Origin: Lampris incognitus
Taxonomy: Eukaryota; Chordata; Actinopteri; Lampriformes; Lampridae
NCBI RefSeq assembly: GCF_029633865.1
Contig: NC_079215.1
Coordinates: 49,955,843 to 50,019,842, forward strand
Length of the DNA stretch: 64,000 nucleotides
Direction of reading: 5' to 3'
Of this stretch, positions 36,225 through 51,600 are shown one piece after another. Position numbers and translations under genes: made by a program. The notes beneath the pieces are model-generated. The model had not been told where the DNA came from and ran no database searches. It saw nothing but the letters and a program-made list of their open reading frames with translations. Within the stretch, counting starts at the first letter, position 1, and each line of letters starts with the position of its first letter.

Positions 36225-37804
36225 CACTGCTCAAAAAAATAAAGGGAACACATAAGCAATGCAATGTAGCTCCAAGTCAATCACACTTTTGAGATATCAA
36301 CCTGTCCAGTTAGGAAGCAACACTGATTTGTGAATCAATTTCACCTGTTGGTAAATTGTCTAATTTCCACCTGGTGGAAATTAGACAATTTGCAAGACAA
36401 CCCCTATAAAAGGAATGGATTTGCAGGTGGTGGCCACAGACCATTTGCCTGTCCTCATCTTTTCTGGCCGATCTTTGGTTAGTTTTTCATTTTGCTAGTG
36501 CCCTCACCACTAGAGGTGGCATGAGGCGGTATCTGCAACCTACAGAAGTTGCTCAGGTAGTGCAGCTCATCCAGGATGGCACATCAATGCGTGCTGTGGC
36601 AAGAAGATTTGATGTGTCTCCCAGCACAGTGTCCAGAGCATGGAGGAGGTACCAGGAGACAGGCCAGTACACCAGAAGACGTGGAGGGGGCCGCAGGAGG
36701 ACAACAACCCCGCAGCAGGACCGCTATCTGGTCCTTTGTGCAAGGAGGAACAGGAGGAGCACTGCCGGAGCCCTACAAAACGACCTTCAACAGGCCACTA
36801 ATGTGCAGGTTTCTGCTCAAACAGTGAGAAACAGAATGCATGAGGATGGTATGAGGGCCCGACGTCCACAATTGGGGCCTGTGCTCACAGCCCAACACCG
36901 TGCAGCCCGATTGACCTTTGCCAGAGAACATCTTGGTTGGCAGATTCACCATTGGCGCCCTGTGCTCTTCACAGATGAGAGCAGGTTCACACTGAACACA
37001 TGTGACAGACATGAGAGAGTCTGGAGACGCTGTGGAGAACGTTCTGCTGCCTGCAACATCCTCCAGCATGACCGGTTTGGCGGTGGGTCAGTGATGGTCT
37101 GGGGAGGCATATCCTTGGACGGCCGCACAGACCTCTACGTGCTAGCCAGAGGTACCATGACTGCCATTAGGTACCGGGATGAGATCCTCAGACCCATTGT
37201 CAGACCATATGCTGGTGCAATGGGCCCTGGGTTCCTGCTCATACATGACAATGCTCGTCCTCATGTGGCCAGAGTGTGTCAGCAGTTCCTGTATGTCGAG
37301 GGCATTGATGCTATGGACTGGCCTGCACGTTTCCCAGACCTGAATCCAATTGAGCACCTCTGGGACATCATGTCTCGTACCATCCGCCAACGCGATGTCG
37401 CACCACAGACTGTCCAGGAGTTGACCGATACCCTGATCCAGGTCTGGGAGGAGATCCCTCAGGAGACCATCCGTCGTCTCATCAGGAGCATGCCCAGACA
37501 TTGTAGGGAGTGCATACAGGCACGTGGAGGCCACACACACTACTGAGCCTCATTTTGAATCGTCTTGAAGAATTTCCACAGAAGTTGGATCAGCCTATGT
37601 TCTCATTTTCCACTTTGATTTTCAGTATGATTCTGAATCCAGACCTTAATGGGCTAATGATTTTGATTTCCATTGATCATTCTTAGGTTATTTTGCTCTA
37701 AACACATTCCTCTGTCTAATGAATAAAGATTTTCAGCTGAAATATTTCATTCATCTAGGTCTATATTGTGTTTTTAGGTATTCCCTTTATTTTTTTGAGC
37801 AGTG
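36225..37804 (+). mobile_element. Tc1-type transposon, apparently complete
   Basis: Terminal inverted repeats CACTGCTCAAAAAAATAAAG (left) and its complement at 37784-37804 are flanked by TA duplications at 36223-36224 and 37805-37806. A short inner palindrome (TAATTTCCACCTGGTGGAAATTA) spans 36361-36383. It encloses one uninterrupted transposase. It is intergenic between cenpm and mb. Confidence 0.92.
36521..37546 (+). CDS. Tc1 transposase, DD34E, 341 aa, open reading frame intact
   Basis: Transposase that cuts and pastes its element at TA sites. An N-terminal paired-like helix-turn-helix (about residues 1-50, [20 protein letters not shown]) is followed by a basic linker ([11 protein letters not shown]) and a second helix-turn-helix. 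The RNase H-like core has catalytic residues in [17 protein letters not shown] and LNPIEHLWD. Exactly 34 residues separate the second Asp from the Glu, so all three are present. The start [14 protein letters not shown] is the first ATG after the left arm, and the length is normal for Tc1. No stop or shift is seen. Whether it is active cannot be told from sequence. Confidence 0.93.
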   Translation: MRRYLQPTEVAQVVQLIQDGTSMRAVARRFDVSPSTVSRAWRRYQETGQYTRRRGGGRRRTTTPQQDRYLVLCARRNRRSTAGALQNDLQQATNVQVSAQTVRNRMHEDGMRARRPQLGPVLTAQHRAARLTFAREHLGWQIHHWRPVLFTDESRFTLNTCDRHERVWRRCGERSAACNILQHDRFGGGSVMVWGGISLDGRTDLYVLARGTMTAIRYRDEILRPIVRPYAGAMGPGFLLIHDNARPHVARVCQQFLYVEGIDAMDWPARFPDLNPIEHLWDIMSRTIRQRDVAPQTVQELTDTLIQVWEEIPQETIRRLIRSMPRHCRECIQARGGHTHY

Positions 37805-37989
37805 TACTAACGAATATGGTTGCATTTATTTGATTATTAAAAATTTTGATAATTGCATTTATGCACATTCCCTATATGAAAAGGAATTTTGAATGAATGA
37901 ATGCCTTTATTTGTTATTGCACATCTGTATGACGAAATTAAGTGCAACTCACCAGTGGTACAAACAAGATGGAAAAAAATAATTAAATA

Positions 37990-38050
37990 TATGTATGTAT
38001 CTATATATATATCTGTATATATATGTGTGTGTGTGTATATATGTATAGAC
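37990..38050. repeat. AT/GT-rich microsatellite
   Basis: Mixed TATG, TATA and GTGT repeats. The rest of 37805-39454 is AT-rich intergenic DNA with no supported gene. Confidence 0.7.
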
Positions 38051-39454
38051 AAAATACAAATAGACACATTTGCAGCACAATCGATAATGTATGCATAAGT
38101 GTAAAAACAAGTGTAATATCTATTACACTAGGTAAATAGTCTGTGTATTGCACTAACTTGAGTCAGCATATTTTATTGCACATGCCCAAATGTACAGGTG
38201 TCATTGCACAGTTTCGGGGTATTGCATTTTCATATGGGAAGCTGCTATTACAAAAGCTGACTCGGACAAGAAAGACGTTATTTAAAAAATGTTTTTTTTG
38301 AAAGGAAATGTCATGTGTGTACAAACTTCTCAGCTGAGAGGAGCGATAGAAGAGAACAACAGAGAGGCAGAAGCAAATATCAGTAAGTCTTGGCACATCA
38401 GACCAAGCGGGTGACGTTAGGCACAATGCTAAATGTCACGTATGCAACAGGCAGATAAAAAGAAACACCCTAATAATAGAAACATTATCTGCGTGGCAAA
38501 TATCCACCATCATGTTTTCAGTCAAAACCAACTGGTGATGCCAAATCACTTGGAGCAGGGCAGTTGCCAGCTTTCCAAAACATCTTCACCACCCCCAACC
38601 CAAATAGAGATCAGGCGATGAAAGTGATACTAGTACCGATGCGAGTACTGCCAAGCATCACGTCTTGCTTTGATATGTATTAATTTCAAACTCCCTCTTA
38701 AAATATCAAAACAACTTGCTCTCTGTTCAGGATGCGTAGACCCACAGCCCAACTGCCCACGGTGTAGTAGTAAGGTAATTTGTGACCTTTGCAGTAACTT
38801 ATATGCAGGTAAATGACATCAGTACTGTTTGTTGGTTTGCACTGCTCAGTAGTGGGAGAGCTTTTTTTGCCACTTGCCTCAACCCCCAATATTATATCTT
38901 TAGAAATTTCTCAGAAATGGGAATTTTTTTTTACAAAAAGCGGTGATCAGATTGTCTCTGATCATCGGGGGGCGGTAATATTAATACTATTATTTTGCAT
39001 GCGTGACATTTCTTAAAGCATTGACAGTTCTTATGCATTCAGGACTGCATGTCTATGACAAAGTTCAATCAACAGGGTCAGTGTTCACCTATTTATTACA
39101 GGAAATGCAGATATATTTACAAAGAAATACTGAGATTTTACACAGAACTGATGCCCTTCGTTGAAATTCAGTCATATGGTTCAGTTTTTCACTAAAAAGA
39201 AGTATGTCTATGTACACTTCTGCTCTTGCTGACTGACAAGATTGTTCAATTTAGACTTGTAATCTACCAATACTTGAAGTAGAATGATTCATATTAAGCT
39301 TTTTCAGCATAAAAATTGTATGATGCATGTTTCAAAGGGTGTTTAGATTAATGTTATTGATCAAGACTGCAGAAAACTTAGACCTCCAAGCAATGATGTA
39401 ACATTTTATGGTTGTGTCAAGCAACCTTTATCCTTCTCTTCTCTCCCATTTTAG

Positions 39455-39494
39455 TGAACTTGGTTCTTCGTCCTCTGGAAGGAAGAGTGAGTAG

Positions 39495-39556
<62 letters not shown>

Positions 39557-40462
39557 GCAACCGCACACTCAAACAAAACTGAGCATAAGGCCAACCATGA
39601 TCCAGTAAGTTATGAAAACATACAACAGGATCTGCTGCACAGGACCCATCCACAAGCCTGTGGCGGCATTAATCCATGTATTTATAGACAACCGAAGACT
39701 ATGTTGGCCAATTTCATCTGGCTTCAGAGATAAGTCAGTCTAACATGTAATCCCGTTGATGTCATTGGCAGAAAATACGGATGCTGTGTCACGTTATTAG
39801 ATATTCCTTTTTACAGTGCATCGGCACTCTTTGAAATTCACATCAAAACTAAACTCTGTGCTCAAATTTTGACCATATTATTCATCAAATCATACTGGGT
39901 TAGCGATCCATGAAGTCACCGGATGTCGCAGCCACCACAGAAATTCCACTCCATGTACAGTAACACTGGACACGTCACTGAAAAGCACTCATCATGCATG
40001 GGTGCAGACAGCGAAGATTGTCGGGAGTTCAAACACAAAACAAAATCCTCGTCAAGTGGTTGTGAGTTGTGAATATTTTGTTCGAAAACCTTCACGTTTC
40101 AGTTTGACCCATAAACATTGTTTTTTGTTTTTTTTTGTTTTTTTTATTTTCAGGTCATCATAGCCACTCTGTGCCATGAAGAGAATATATGGATTTCACT
40201 TCTTGCTCTGGGCAAGGTGAGAGAGGTGAAAGGGAAGGTTACATGATTCAGGGTGCCAAATTGCCTTATTTAGACAAGATCTTATCATCCTTGGCCTATT
40301 TATGGCTTAACAAATGGTTGCAGGGTCACCTTGTATCATGGGACCCAGAATATTTAACAACGCCTCTGCTCTTGAGGTTGTTCATGGATACTACTTTACT
40401 GTGAACTCAGTTTAACCGTTAGCGATCCTGCCCTGCAGAGAGTCACGTCCACATCCACATAG
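39455..40462 (+). other. Possible three-exon 3' end of an unidentified transcript
   Basis: Three exon-like blocks have good splice signals on the plus strand. Block 1 is 39455-39486 (pyrimidine tract then TTTTAG, donor GTGAGT). Block 2 is about 40155-40217 (T-rich tract then TTTCAG, donor GTGAGA). Block 3 begins about 40439 (CCCTGCAG). Joined in the only open frame they read NLVLRPLEGR, then VIIATLCHEENIWISLLALG, then RVTSTST and a stop. I recognise no family and found no upstream exons. A CA microsatellite (39500-39554) follows block 1. Low confidence. Confidence 0.2.
39500..39554. repeat. (CA)n microsatellite
   Basis: About 55 bp of uninterrupted AC repeats. Confidence 0.95.
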
Positions 40463-40733
40463 GCTGATGGGACTAAAATGGAGCAGGCTGAAGATGGAAA
40501 GAGATCGCCAGAAGCAAATGTTAAGTGTCTTTGGTGCTGATGTTCCAGTATTATAACTATTGTAATGTACCGAAACTATGTGCACAACAAAAATCAAACA
40601 AATCCACCTTTAAGTAAAGGGTCTCTGGTGCTGATGGTGGATGTGCAAAGGTGAAGTGGGTAGGTTTTATCAAACACATGCAAATTTATGAAATTAATTT
40701 CACTAATGTAATAGCGAACTTGCACCATAATTA

Positions 40734-40734
<1 letters not shown>

Positions 40735-40811
<77 letters not shown>
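40735..40811. repeat. (GT)n microsatellite
   Basis: About 75 bp of GT repeats, downstream of the mb 3' end. Confidence 0.95.
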
Positions 40812-40813
<2 letters not shown>

Positions 40814-41255
40814 GGGAGAATACATGTTTGCATATTTTTGTCTGCATCAGTGTGAATTATCATTCATCATGATATTCAGGAAATTGTGTGCCCTGGTTGA
40901 TTTGCGGTTACCTGAAAGTTATTTCAGATCACAGAAAACTAAAATAAAGACAGAATCTCTTCAACAGCGAAAAGAGTTTATTGATTGTATGTGAATATAG
41001 AACATATTGGAGTTTATGTCCTATCAGCAAACATTTTTTTAAATTTTATTTGCAATACATAATTTAGAAGCAAAACAAGTACTGCATGTAATTTCCATAG
41101 CTAAAGTAGCAGAGACATTTGTTTCTGAGTTTGGAAATCTATTGATCGCCACCAATACATAAATATACTATTGTGAGGTGAGATGTCCTCCAGCTGACAT
41201 CTTGTTCGACAGCCCTGTGTTGACACATGCTGTTGAGGCCATTTAGCTCCAGAGT

Positions 41256-43890
<2,635 letters not shown>

Positions 43891-43891
43891 C

Positions 43892-43988
43892 CAGTTGAAG
43901 CGGTAGTATATCCTGTGGGGGGGAGAGAAAAAAAAACCAAGCAACAATACTTGATGACTTGACATAGTCCTCAACTTGACCTTTTATA
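43892..43988 (-). promoter_or_regulatory. mb: Putative mb core promoter and first non-coding exon
   Basis: On the minus strand TATAAAAG occupies 43988-43981, placing a start near 43955. The transcript would run to the donor CTG|GTACGT at 43892, then splice over about 1.4 kb to the CTGCAG acceptor at about 42454, just before the ATG. This is inferred from sequence signals only. Confidence 0.5.
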
Positions 43989-44644
43989 TCCCATGTCTCC
44001 CCTGTCATCGCACCCATTTATTTTAATCCACCTATCAGTCTCCTGCCACATCCCTTAAAATGTTAACCACACCTCTAAGATAGCCTATCCTTTCTCTTTC
44101 ATGGTATAAGGAAAAGTTTGGTATAGCATACCGCAACCTTCATCATTGTTATGATTGCATTTGAATCTGTTATGTGTGTTTATGTTTTTTCTGCTTTACC
44201 AAGCTTCTATTGGGTAGCCGGTTATATTCTTGCCCGGAGCGGGATTCGATACGATGTGTACTGCACCACAAGGTGACATCACTAACCGCTCGACTAAAGC
44301 GTCAGACCCACTGATTAGGGACACTTGCTAGATTCCTGTCGAATATGTCATCTCCCCCGGAGAGATTTGCATACTTAATGTGAAACAGTTTTTGATTCTA
44401 CTCTACAGAGGGGAGAGTTATTGGAGAGAGACTAAAATATTTTGCCACACACTCAGCAACTGCTTTTTGAAGAAAGTACAGCATGCATGGGATACGACAT
44501 TTATTTTTTAAGAGCATCTCACCATAAAGTCTAACGATTTGTATGAAACACTCAACTTTAAGGTTTACTATAGGCTGGTCCTGCAGCAATATTGGGCCAA
44601 CGTTTTTGTTTGGGGGTTTTTTTGGGGGGGGGCAAGAGATAGGA

Positions 44645-45090
44645 ATTATTGACTTCTCCTGGATCGCCACCTTGCCGTGGTGGAGAAGCATGCGTGTACC
44701 AATGATCCCCAAGAGCTTTGCTGTTCGGAGCTTGGCTCCTGGTCCTGTCACCCAAGGTGGATAGCCAAGGGGGAGGTTCCAGACGAAGCGTGACCCAACA
44801 AATACCTCAGCGGCGGAACTAGCGGAAGACAATGCCGGTTAAGGCGGATGAAGGCTGCGACAGAGGGGTGGTCTCCAATCGTATTCGTTCTCCATGCCAT
44901 TGGACTCTGGCCACCCCCCCCTGCCAAGGACCGGGTCGTGACTGCAGGCGCATCAGCCACTCCACGTCAAACGCTGTCACGCGCAGGCGTCCTCTCATCG
45001 TGCGTCTCCAGGATCGACCTCTGCGCCCACCTGACGACTCAGAAGTACCCGCCGATGATGATTACCGATTTACTAATGCCCAAACATGAA
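44645..45090 (+). mobile_element. Possible 5' fragment of a LINE
   Basis: The phrase GGATCGCCACCTTGCCGTGG, TGGAGAAGC, then CCAATGATCCCCAAGAGCT resembles the 5' leader of fish non-LTR elements. The GC-rich block differs sharply from its AT-rich surroundings, and its borders are abrupt. No reverse transcriptase is attached. Family not settled. Confidence 0.35.
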
Positions 45091-45694
45091 TGGTGGTAAT
45101 ATGCATGAATATTTTTATAGCACTTTTCATATATGAAATGCATCAAAGTACTCTACATTAGAAAGAATTAAAAAAAATACACAATATAAGGGCAGTTTTA
45201 AAGTGAAACAACAGATAATGAAAGTTAAAAAAAATAAATTAAGAGCATATAAAATAATAAATTATGACAACAGAGACGGGTGTACAGGATAATAAAATAT
45301 TAATCAAATAAAAGGTAGCACGAGAGAATAGAAATTGTAATACGCTAATTTCTTTATCCCACAGATTACGGGGCACAGCTGAGGAAAATTTGAGTTACGC
45401 TTCAAACTCGAGTAACGGTAAAGCCCGCCCCCTTTCATGGCGACGGCATGCCCTGATAGGTCGATCACAACACCGATCTCTATCATCCAATCAAATCTTT
45501 AACATGTGGTACGTGACACACGGAAAACGGCAAGTCGTAACTCTTGGTGACAAAAACAAAAACCTGTGTTACGTTGTTATAAGTCCGCGTTAATAACATT
45601 TTCTTATCTGCCAAGTTCGACCTCGCTATAGACTGACCGCGAGTTTATGCCGATTGACTGTACGATACGTTGTGCTAATTTCCAGCGTTACACA
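45091..45694 (+). promoter_or_regulatory. serhl: serhl upstream region
   Basis: AT-rich to about 45400, then GC-richer with CCCGCCCCC near 45425. No TATA box near the start codon. Start sites unknown. Confidence 0.35.
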
Positions 45695-48600
45695 ATGATG
45701 CAAACTTTGAAAAGCGTCAGACACTTGGTGACACCAGCCACAGTGAAGCCGGCAGGTAGGTCTCTTGTCTGTCTGTCGCTCGGCCAGGAATGAACGGCTA
45801 ACTGTCGCTAACCCGTGACCGGCGATGTAGTTTACGGGGTTTACTTAGTGTGTAAAAGCTGTAGTCGAGTTGGATATACGTATGTAGCCCTCAGCTTTGT
45901 CCCAGGGTGCTTTACTATTACACTGTGTACAATATAAGACACTGTACTGGATGAAGCTGTACTGTACAATGGACTGTGTTGTTTGGCCAATTGCAGAGTT
46001 TGCCATGTCAGTGCCATGGGGAGAGATGAAAGGAAAGGTCTGGGGTCCTGACCATGGTCGCCCTGTGCTTTGCCTGCATGGCTGGGCTGACAACTGTGGC
46101 ACATTCAACACCCTCATCCCCCTACTATCGAAAGGTAATTCATGGCAAGTGTTTTCGGAGAAAGTGCGACAGGTGAACAAAACCAAGACGTGTAAAGATT
46201 ACATCCAGGCTCCCTACCCTTCCAGAAAAGATAGAAAACTAACAAAAATGTATATATTATGTTTCCCTTGCCATGACATGTAGTGGAAGTTGAGGCGGGG
46301 GCCTTGGAGTCAGGAAAGTTAGTTCTTGATTCATCAGGCTTTTTTTTTTAGATCAAATTTTTTACTTCACTTGAATTCATTGATTCAAGAGAAGTTACTT
46401 CACTTGAGTCCTGATCTCTCATTCAGCTGTGTGAATAACAAAAAAAGATAGACAATTTTAAATAGAAAGGTAGCAGAAAACGCATTTTTGTGACATTTAT
46501 GAAGGCGCAGGCCATTGATCTGCTTAATTGATTTATATCATTCATACACAGATTGCAGAAAATATTTTACCCTTACCACTGATAACTATTATCTGTTGTT
46601 CCCCAAAGTTTACCATACTGTGGCAAGCTGGCATGGAAGGAGTTGAGAGTCAGAGATCTATTTTTAATGGCAGCTCCCATGTCCCGTACATCAGAAGACC
46701 CCAGGAGTGCTCTTTTATTTACACACCGGCCAGAACTAACATTACAACGACCCCCCCCCCAGGTCATCACTGGCGTCGTCAGTCCAAGTCACGGTCCTAC
46801 AGTCAGTCAATTAGTAAATAGTCCTCTACCCAGTCCAAGTCATGTTGGGAGGTGTTGTTCCCAAACAACACCTCCCAACATGAACCAAACATTTGAATAC
46901 ATAAATTATGACAATTTCAACCCGAACATTTATAGTCCCATGAGCCCCTGTGCTCGCTCCCCCAGTGCAGAGCCACCGACAGTCAGCGTGACTGCCTCCT
47001 CCGGTCGCTACATAGCCCCCACCTGAGGAATCAGTCATCCTTGATGACGCCATCACCAAATACATAGTCCCTCAAATGTCCAGGGTGTCATTGCTGGTGA
47101 ACAAGCCGCTTGGAGCTCACAGGAAGCGCAAATCGGAGTGAGGCACACTGATTGATGCATGGGGTGCTACTGTCACCCCCGGCCCCAACAACAGGCAGAG
47201 CAAGGGAGCCGTTTGAGGAGAGTCTGTCCTGGTGCAGCACCATGATACACCCCTGGCCAGGCATGCGTACCTGGTACACCACCTCAGACAGCCGGCCCAG
47301 GACCTCGCTGGGCCCTGCCAGTGGCTGCAAAGAATGGGGGAAATCTCCTTCTTGCGAACAGGACAATACAGTCATACCTTGTCCCCTCACATGAAGGCCT
47401 GCCCAAGGTACCGTGTGTCATAGGCCCTCTTCTGCTGCACTCCGGAGCTGGCCCGGTTCCGGCAGTTGCAGCAGTCACAGCAGTGCACGTGCAGCTCCAC
47501 GTCTCATCGACAGCAAGGCCAGTACAATCACGCCCTCAGTTGGTGGAGGGTCTTGGCATTCCCGTAGTGCCCCAACCCCACCGAGCCATGGACCATCTGG
47601 AGAACCTGGGGACGGAGCACACGGGGCACCAATAGCTGCAGGAGGTTATTCCCTCATCTGGGAGCTTGCCTTGGGCCCCAGTCCTGACACCTCTGTTCAC
47701 TCGGGGAGGCCACCTCATCTCCAGCCAGCCCCTCACCAGCGCCAGGGCCACGTCTGCCTCCTGCTGCTGCCTCAGTTGCTGCGTGGTCAACGGGAACAAC
47801 CTCTCCTCGTTTCTGGCAGTCTGGACAGCCGCCACTGTCAGTGTCCTCTGGCCCACTCCTCCCCCGGCCAGACCGGAGCGCCATGGTCTTCATGCTGAGG
47901 GTGATGGTTGCCTCCGACACGTTAACACAGGCTCCCCAGCGGGTCAGCAGGTCCAGGCCGATGATATACGGGTCTTGGATGTTGGCGAGCCAGAACTCGT
48001 GTGCCAGCTCCTGGTCTCCAGCCCAGACTTGCAGTGACGGACCTTTTTTTATTTTTATTTTGAGATACCTTATTGATCCCTGTGGGGAAATTCCTTTCTG
48101 CATTTAACCCATCCTAGCTGTGTAGCTAGGAGCAGTGGGCAGCCGCCGTGCAGCACCCAGGGAACAACTCCAGTTCATCTTGCCATGCCTCGGTCAGGGG
48201 CACAGACAAGAGTATTAACCCTAACATGCATGTCTTTTTGATGGTGGGGGAAACCGGAGCACCCGGAGAAAACCCACCGCAGACACGGGGAGAACATGCA
48301 AACTCCACACAGACGATGACCTGGGATGACCCCCCAAGGTTGGACAACCCTGGGGTTTGAACCCAGGACCTTCTTGCTGTGAGGCAACAGTGCTAACCAC
48401 TGCACCACCATGCCGCCTCTCATGCCAGCCTTTTCTCCTGTCACCGTCATCAGCTGGGTGTTGGTTGGTGACCATGTCATTGAGAGTGAGCTGGTGATGT
48501 CCGGGAGGATGCCAGGTCGCACCAGGGAAATGGTAGACTCTGTGTCTACCAGGGCCTGGCAGGATCGACCGTTGAGTTGGCAGTCCAGATACAGTCCTTT

Positions 48601-51600
48601 GGTGTGACCTAGGCGGCCAACCAGCATCCATCGACCTTGAGTGGGGGCTGGAGACTGGAGTGGCAGTCCCCTCACTAGGCCACTCCGCCGTCGTTTCCCC
48701 ACCAGCCGGGTGACTCTGGCTTTCAGCATCGGTGCTGGGCAGTCGTGGGCTATGTGACAAAGCTAGTCACACCAGTAACAGCGGTCAGTCGGCCGGGGTG
48801 GACATCACCTGAATGTTGGAGGCCAACATGAGCCCCCGCAGGAAAGCGTGGAGGGCCAGCTCCTCTTGGGTGGCTGCATTGAACTGCAGGTAACCATGTG
48901 GGGCATATAGCTGCACATCTGCAGTGAAGGTACCCTAGGCTCTGTCCTTCTTGATAGCGGCAACTGGCTAGCTGCTCCCTGCTCTGGTCAGGTAAGGGTC
49001 GTTGCCCGAATCACCTCACCAGTGCCATGGTCAGGGCTTGGAGGTCCCGCTGCGCCGCTGGTTCTAGGTTGAGGAGCACCTGCAAAACCTTTCCCTCCAA
49101 TGCCAGAGCTAGGTGGATGGCAGCTTCCTTGTTGCCGCTAATTGGACTTGCAAGAGGTATGGCTCTAGCTGTGTCATCCCGTTGTACTTGGCCAGCTTGG
49201 TCAGTGTTCTATGCACAGCATCCCTCCTGCTTGCTAGGGTGCGATTGGTGGCGGCAGGCAGCAGGTGTTCCCCGGTGCTGGTACTCCTGGCCTCTAGGGG
49301 GTAGTCAGTGGCGGCAGCCAGCAGGTGTTCTCCAATGCTGGTCCCCTTGGCCTCTAGGGGGCGGTGGAGCCACCGTGCACTGGAGCCATCAGAGTAGGCG
49401 GGAAAACTTCCATCTCTGGTGGGCTCCATCTTTTGCCACACTAGGTTTTCCAAGCACCAACGGGTCTGCTTGATGTCCTGCTCCAGTCTCTGGCTCTTCC
49501 TCTCCATTCTTCAGCGAAATCCCATTTCTGACACCAATGTGGCGAGCCGGCGTGGAAGAAGGAGTCGCGAGTCAGAGATCTCTTTTTAATGGCAGCTCCC
49601 GTGTCCCATACACCGCACGACCCCGGGAGTGCGTTTTTATTTACACACCACCTAGAACTAACATTACAACAATCCCCCCCTGAGGTCATGACTAGAGTCG
49701 TCAGTCCACATCACAGTCCTATAGTCAGTCAGTCAGTAAACAGTCCTGTACCCAGTCCGAGTCAAACCCCCAAACAACAACATATCCCAACATGAACCAA
49801 ACATTTGAACACATAAATTATGACAATTTCAACTGCTCCCCCAGCGCAGAGCCACCAACAGTTAGAGCGACCACCTCCTCCGGTCACTACAATATGTTGA
49901 ACAGTAATGGTTTGTTTTCATTGGAGGCTTATTTAAATACAGTCGTGGATACTTTATTTGTTAAAGAATTTTATGAACACCAAATTAAAGGATTCCTGTA
50001 CAAGTATTTACATCTACTCTCACCACCTCTGTTTGGTCTTTCTCTTTCGCTGCTCTTTCTTGCTGTTCTTTATCTCTCCACCATATAGAGTGTAAATATG
50101 TGGCAGTGGACTTGCCAGGTCACGGTCTGTCATCCCATCGTCCGCCCGGTGTCTTTTACACCTTCCCGGCCTACGTGGCTGATGTACGGCGAGTCATTGA
50201 TGGTGTGTGAATTCAGGACGGTGCATTCACATCTGTAGACATGGTCCCTTTGTTTTATGCTCCTCTGCAGCAGCTGAACAGTAGCAGTACCGTTATTCTC
50301 CAAATAACCAAAACCAACTGATTTGTTCCAAGATGACAATGTTGCCTCTATGTTTGTGATTTGTGTAATTGCTTCTCACAGCTCTCCAGTGGACAAGATT
50401 CTCCATCATAGGCCACAGTATGGGTGAGTGGTAGACTATCTGGTATCACAGTCACGCTTGAGTGATCAAAAGTATTCCCATATTTCAGTATGTATCTCAT
50501 GTTTTTTGTTTTGCTTCTTAAACAGGTGGCAACATTGCTGGATTGGTAATGTTTCATGTCACAACTGTAACCTGGTTTAACACAATACACAGAGTATTTC
50601 CTTGTTTTCCAGTTATGTATTACAGTACAATCCAGTTTGTCCTGTTGGTTTCCCCACAGTTCAGTGCACTGTATCCTGAGATGGTGGATGCTGTCATACT
50701 GCTGGACTCCTTTGGATTCTTACCAACACACGTGGTACTATATGAGTTCTTACATCCAGCCTTAGGCTACCCAAAAGATACAAAGTGTTTTATCATTAAT
50801 GATGAGGGAAACATGTAATGGTCATTAACATTGGGATAATTTCCTACTGTTGCTGCCAAATCTTATTAAATTTATTCAGATTTCAAGGCTATAAATGTAA
50901 TACTAATGATGTACAAAAAAACAAAACAAAAAACAATGGTTCAAAAAACAGTAAGTGGTTATTTCAGAACTGCAGGACATTCTGAATCATGCAATACTGT
51001 GAAAATTTGAATTGAAGGTTTTGATTACTGAGGTTAGTGAAAATGTTATTGATTTTCAATAATGTTTTGCCATTAGGAATAATTTAATCAGAATCAACTT
51101 TATTGGCCAAGTGTGCTTATGCATATGAGGAATTTGACTCCAGTTTAGAGCAGCTTCTAGTACTTGCTACTACTTTCAGCTGCTCCCATTAGGGGTCGCC
51201 ACAGTGGCTCATCCGTTTCCATCTCTTCCTGTCCTCTGCATCTTCCTCTGTCATGCCAGCCACCTACCTGCATTTCCTCCCTCACCATATCCATAAACCT
51301 CTTCTTTGGTCTTCCTCTTTTCCTCTTGCCTGGCAGCACCATAGTCAGCATCCTTCTCCCAATGTACCCAGCATCTCTCCTCCGCACATGTCCAAACCAT
51401 CTCAATCTCACCTCTCTTGCTTTGTCTCCAAAACTGTCCAACCGGAGCTGTCCTTCTAATATACTCATTCCAAATCATGTCCTTCATCGTCACTCCCAAT
51501 GAAAATCTTAGCATCTTCAAGTCTGCCACCTCCAGCTCTGCCTCCTCTCTTTTTTCAGTGCCACCATCTCCAAACCATACAACATAGCTGGTCTCACTTC

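Noticed and set aside
36773-37540. Minus-strand frames inside the 36.2-kb Tc1
   Set aside because: They are shadows of the intact plus-strand transposase, which has the catalytic motifs.
38370-38640. A possible BED-type zinc-finger remnant (KCHVCNRQIKRNT)
   Set aside because: Only a few residues fit, the spacing of the later ligands is wrong in any one frame, and no hAT ends were found.
45390-45593. A small ORF upstream of serhl
   Set aside because: No start context, no conservation known to me, and it lies in the presumed promoter.
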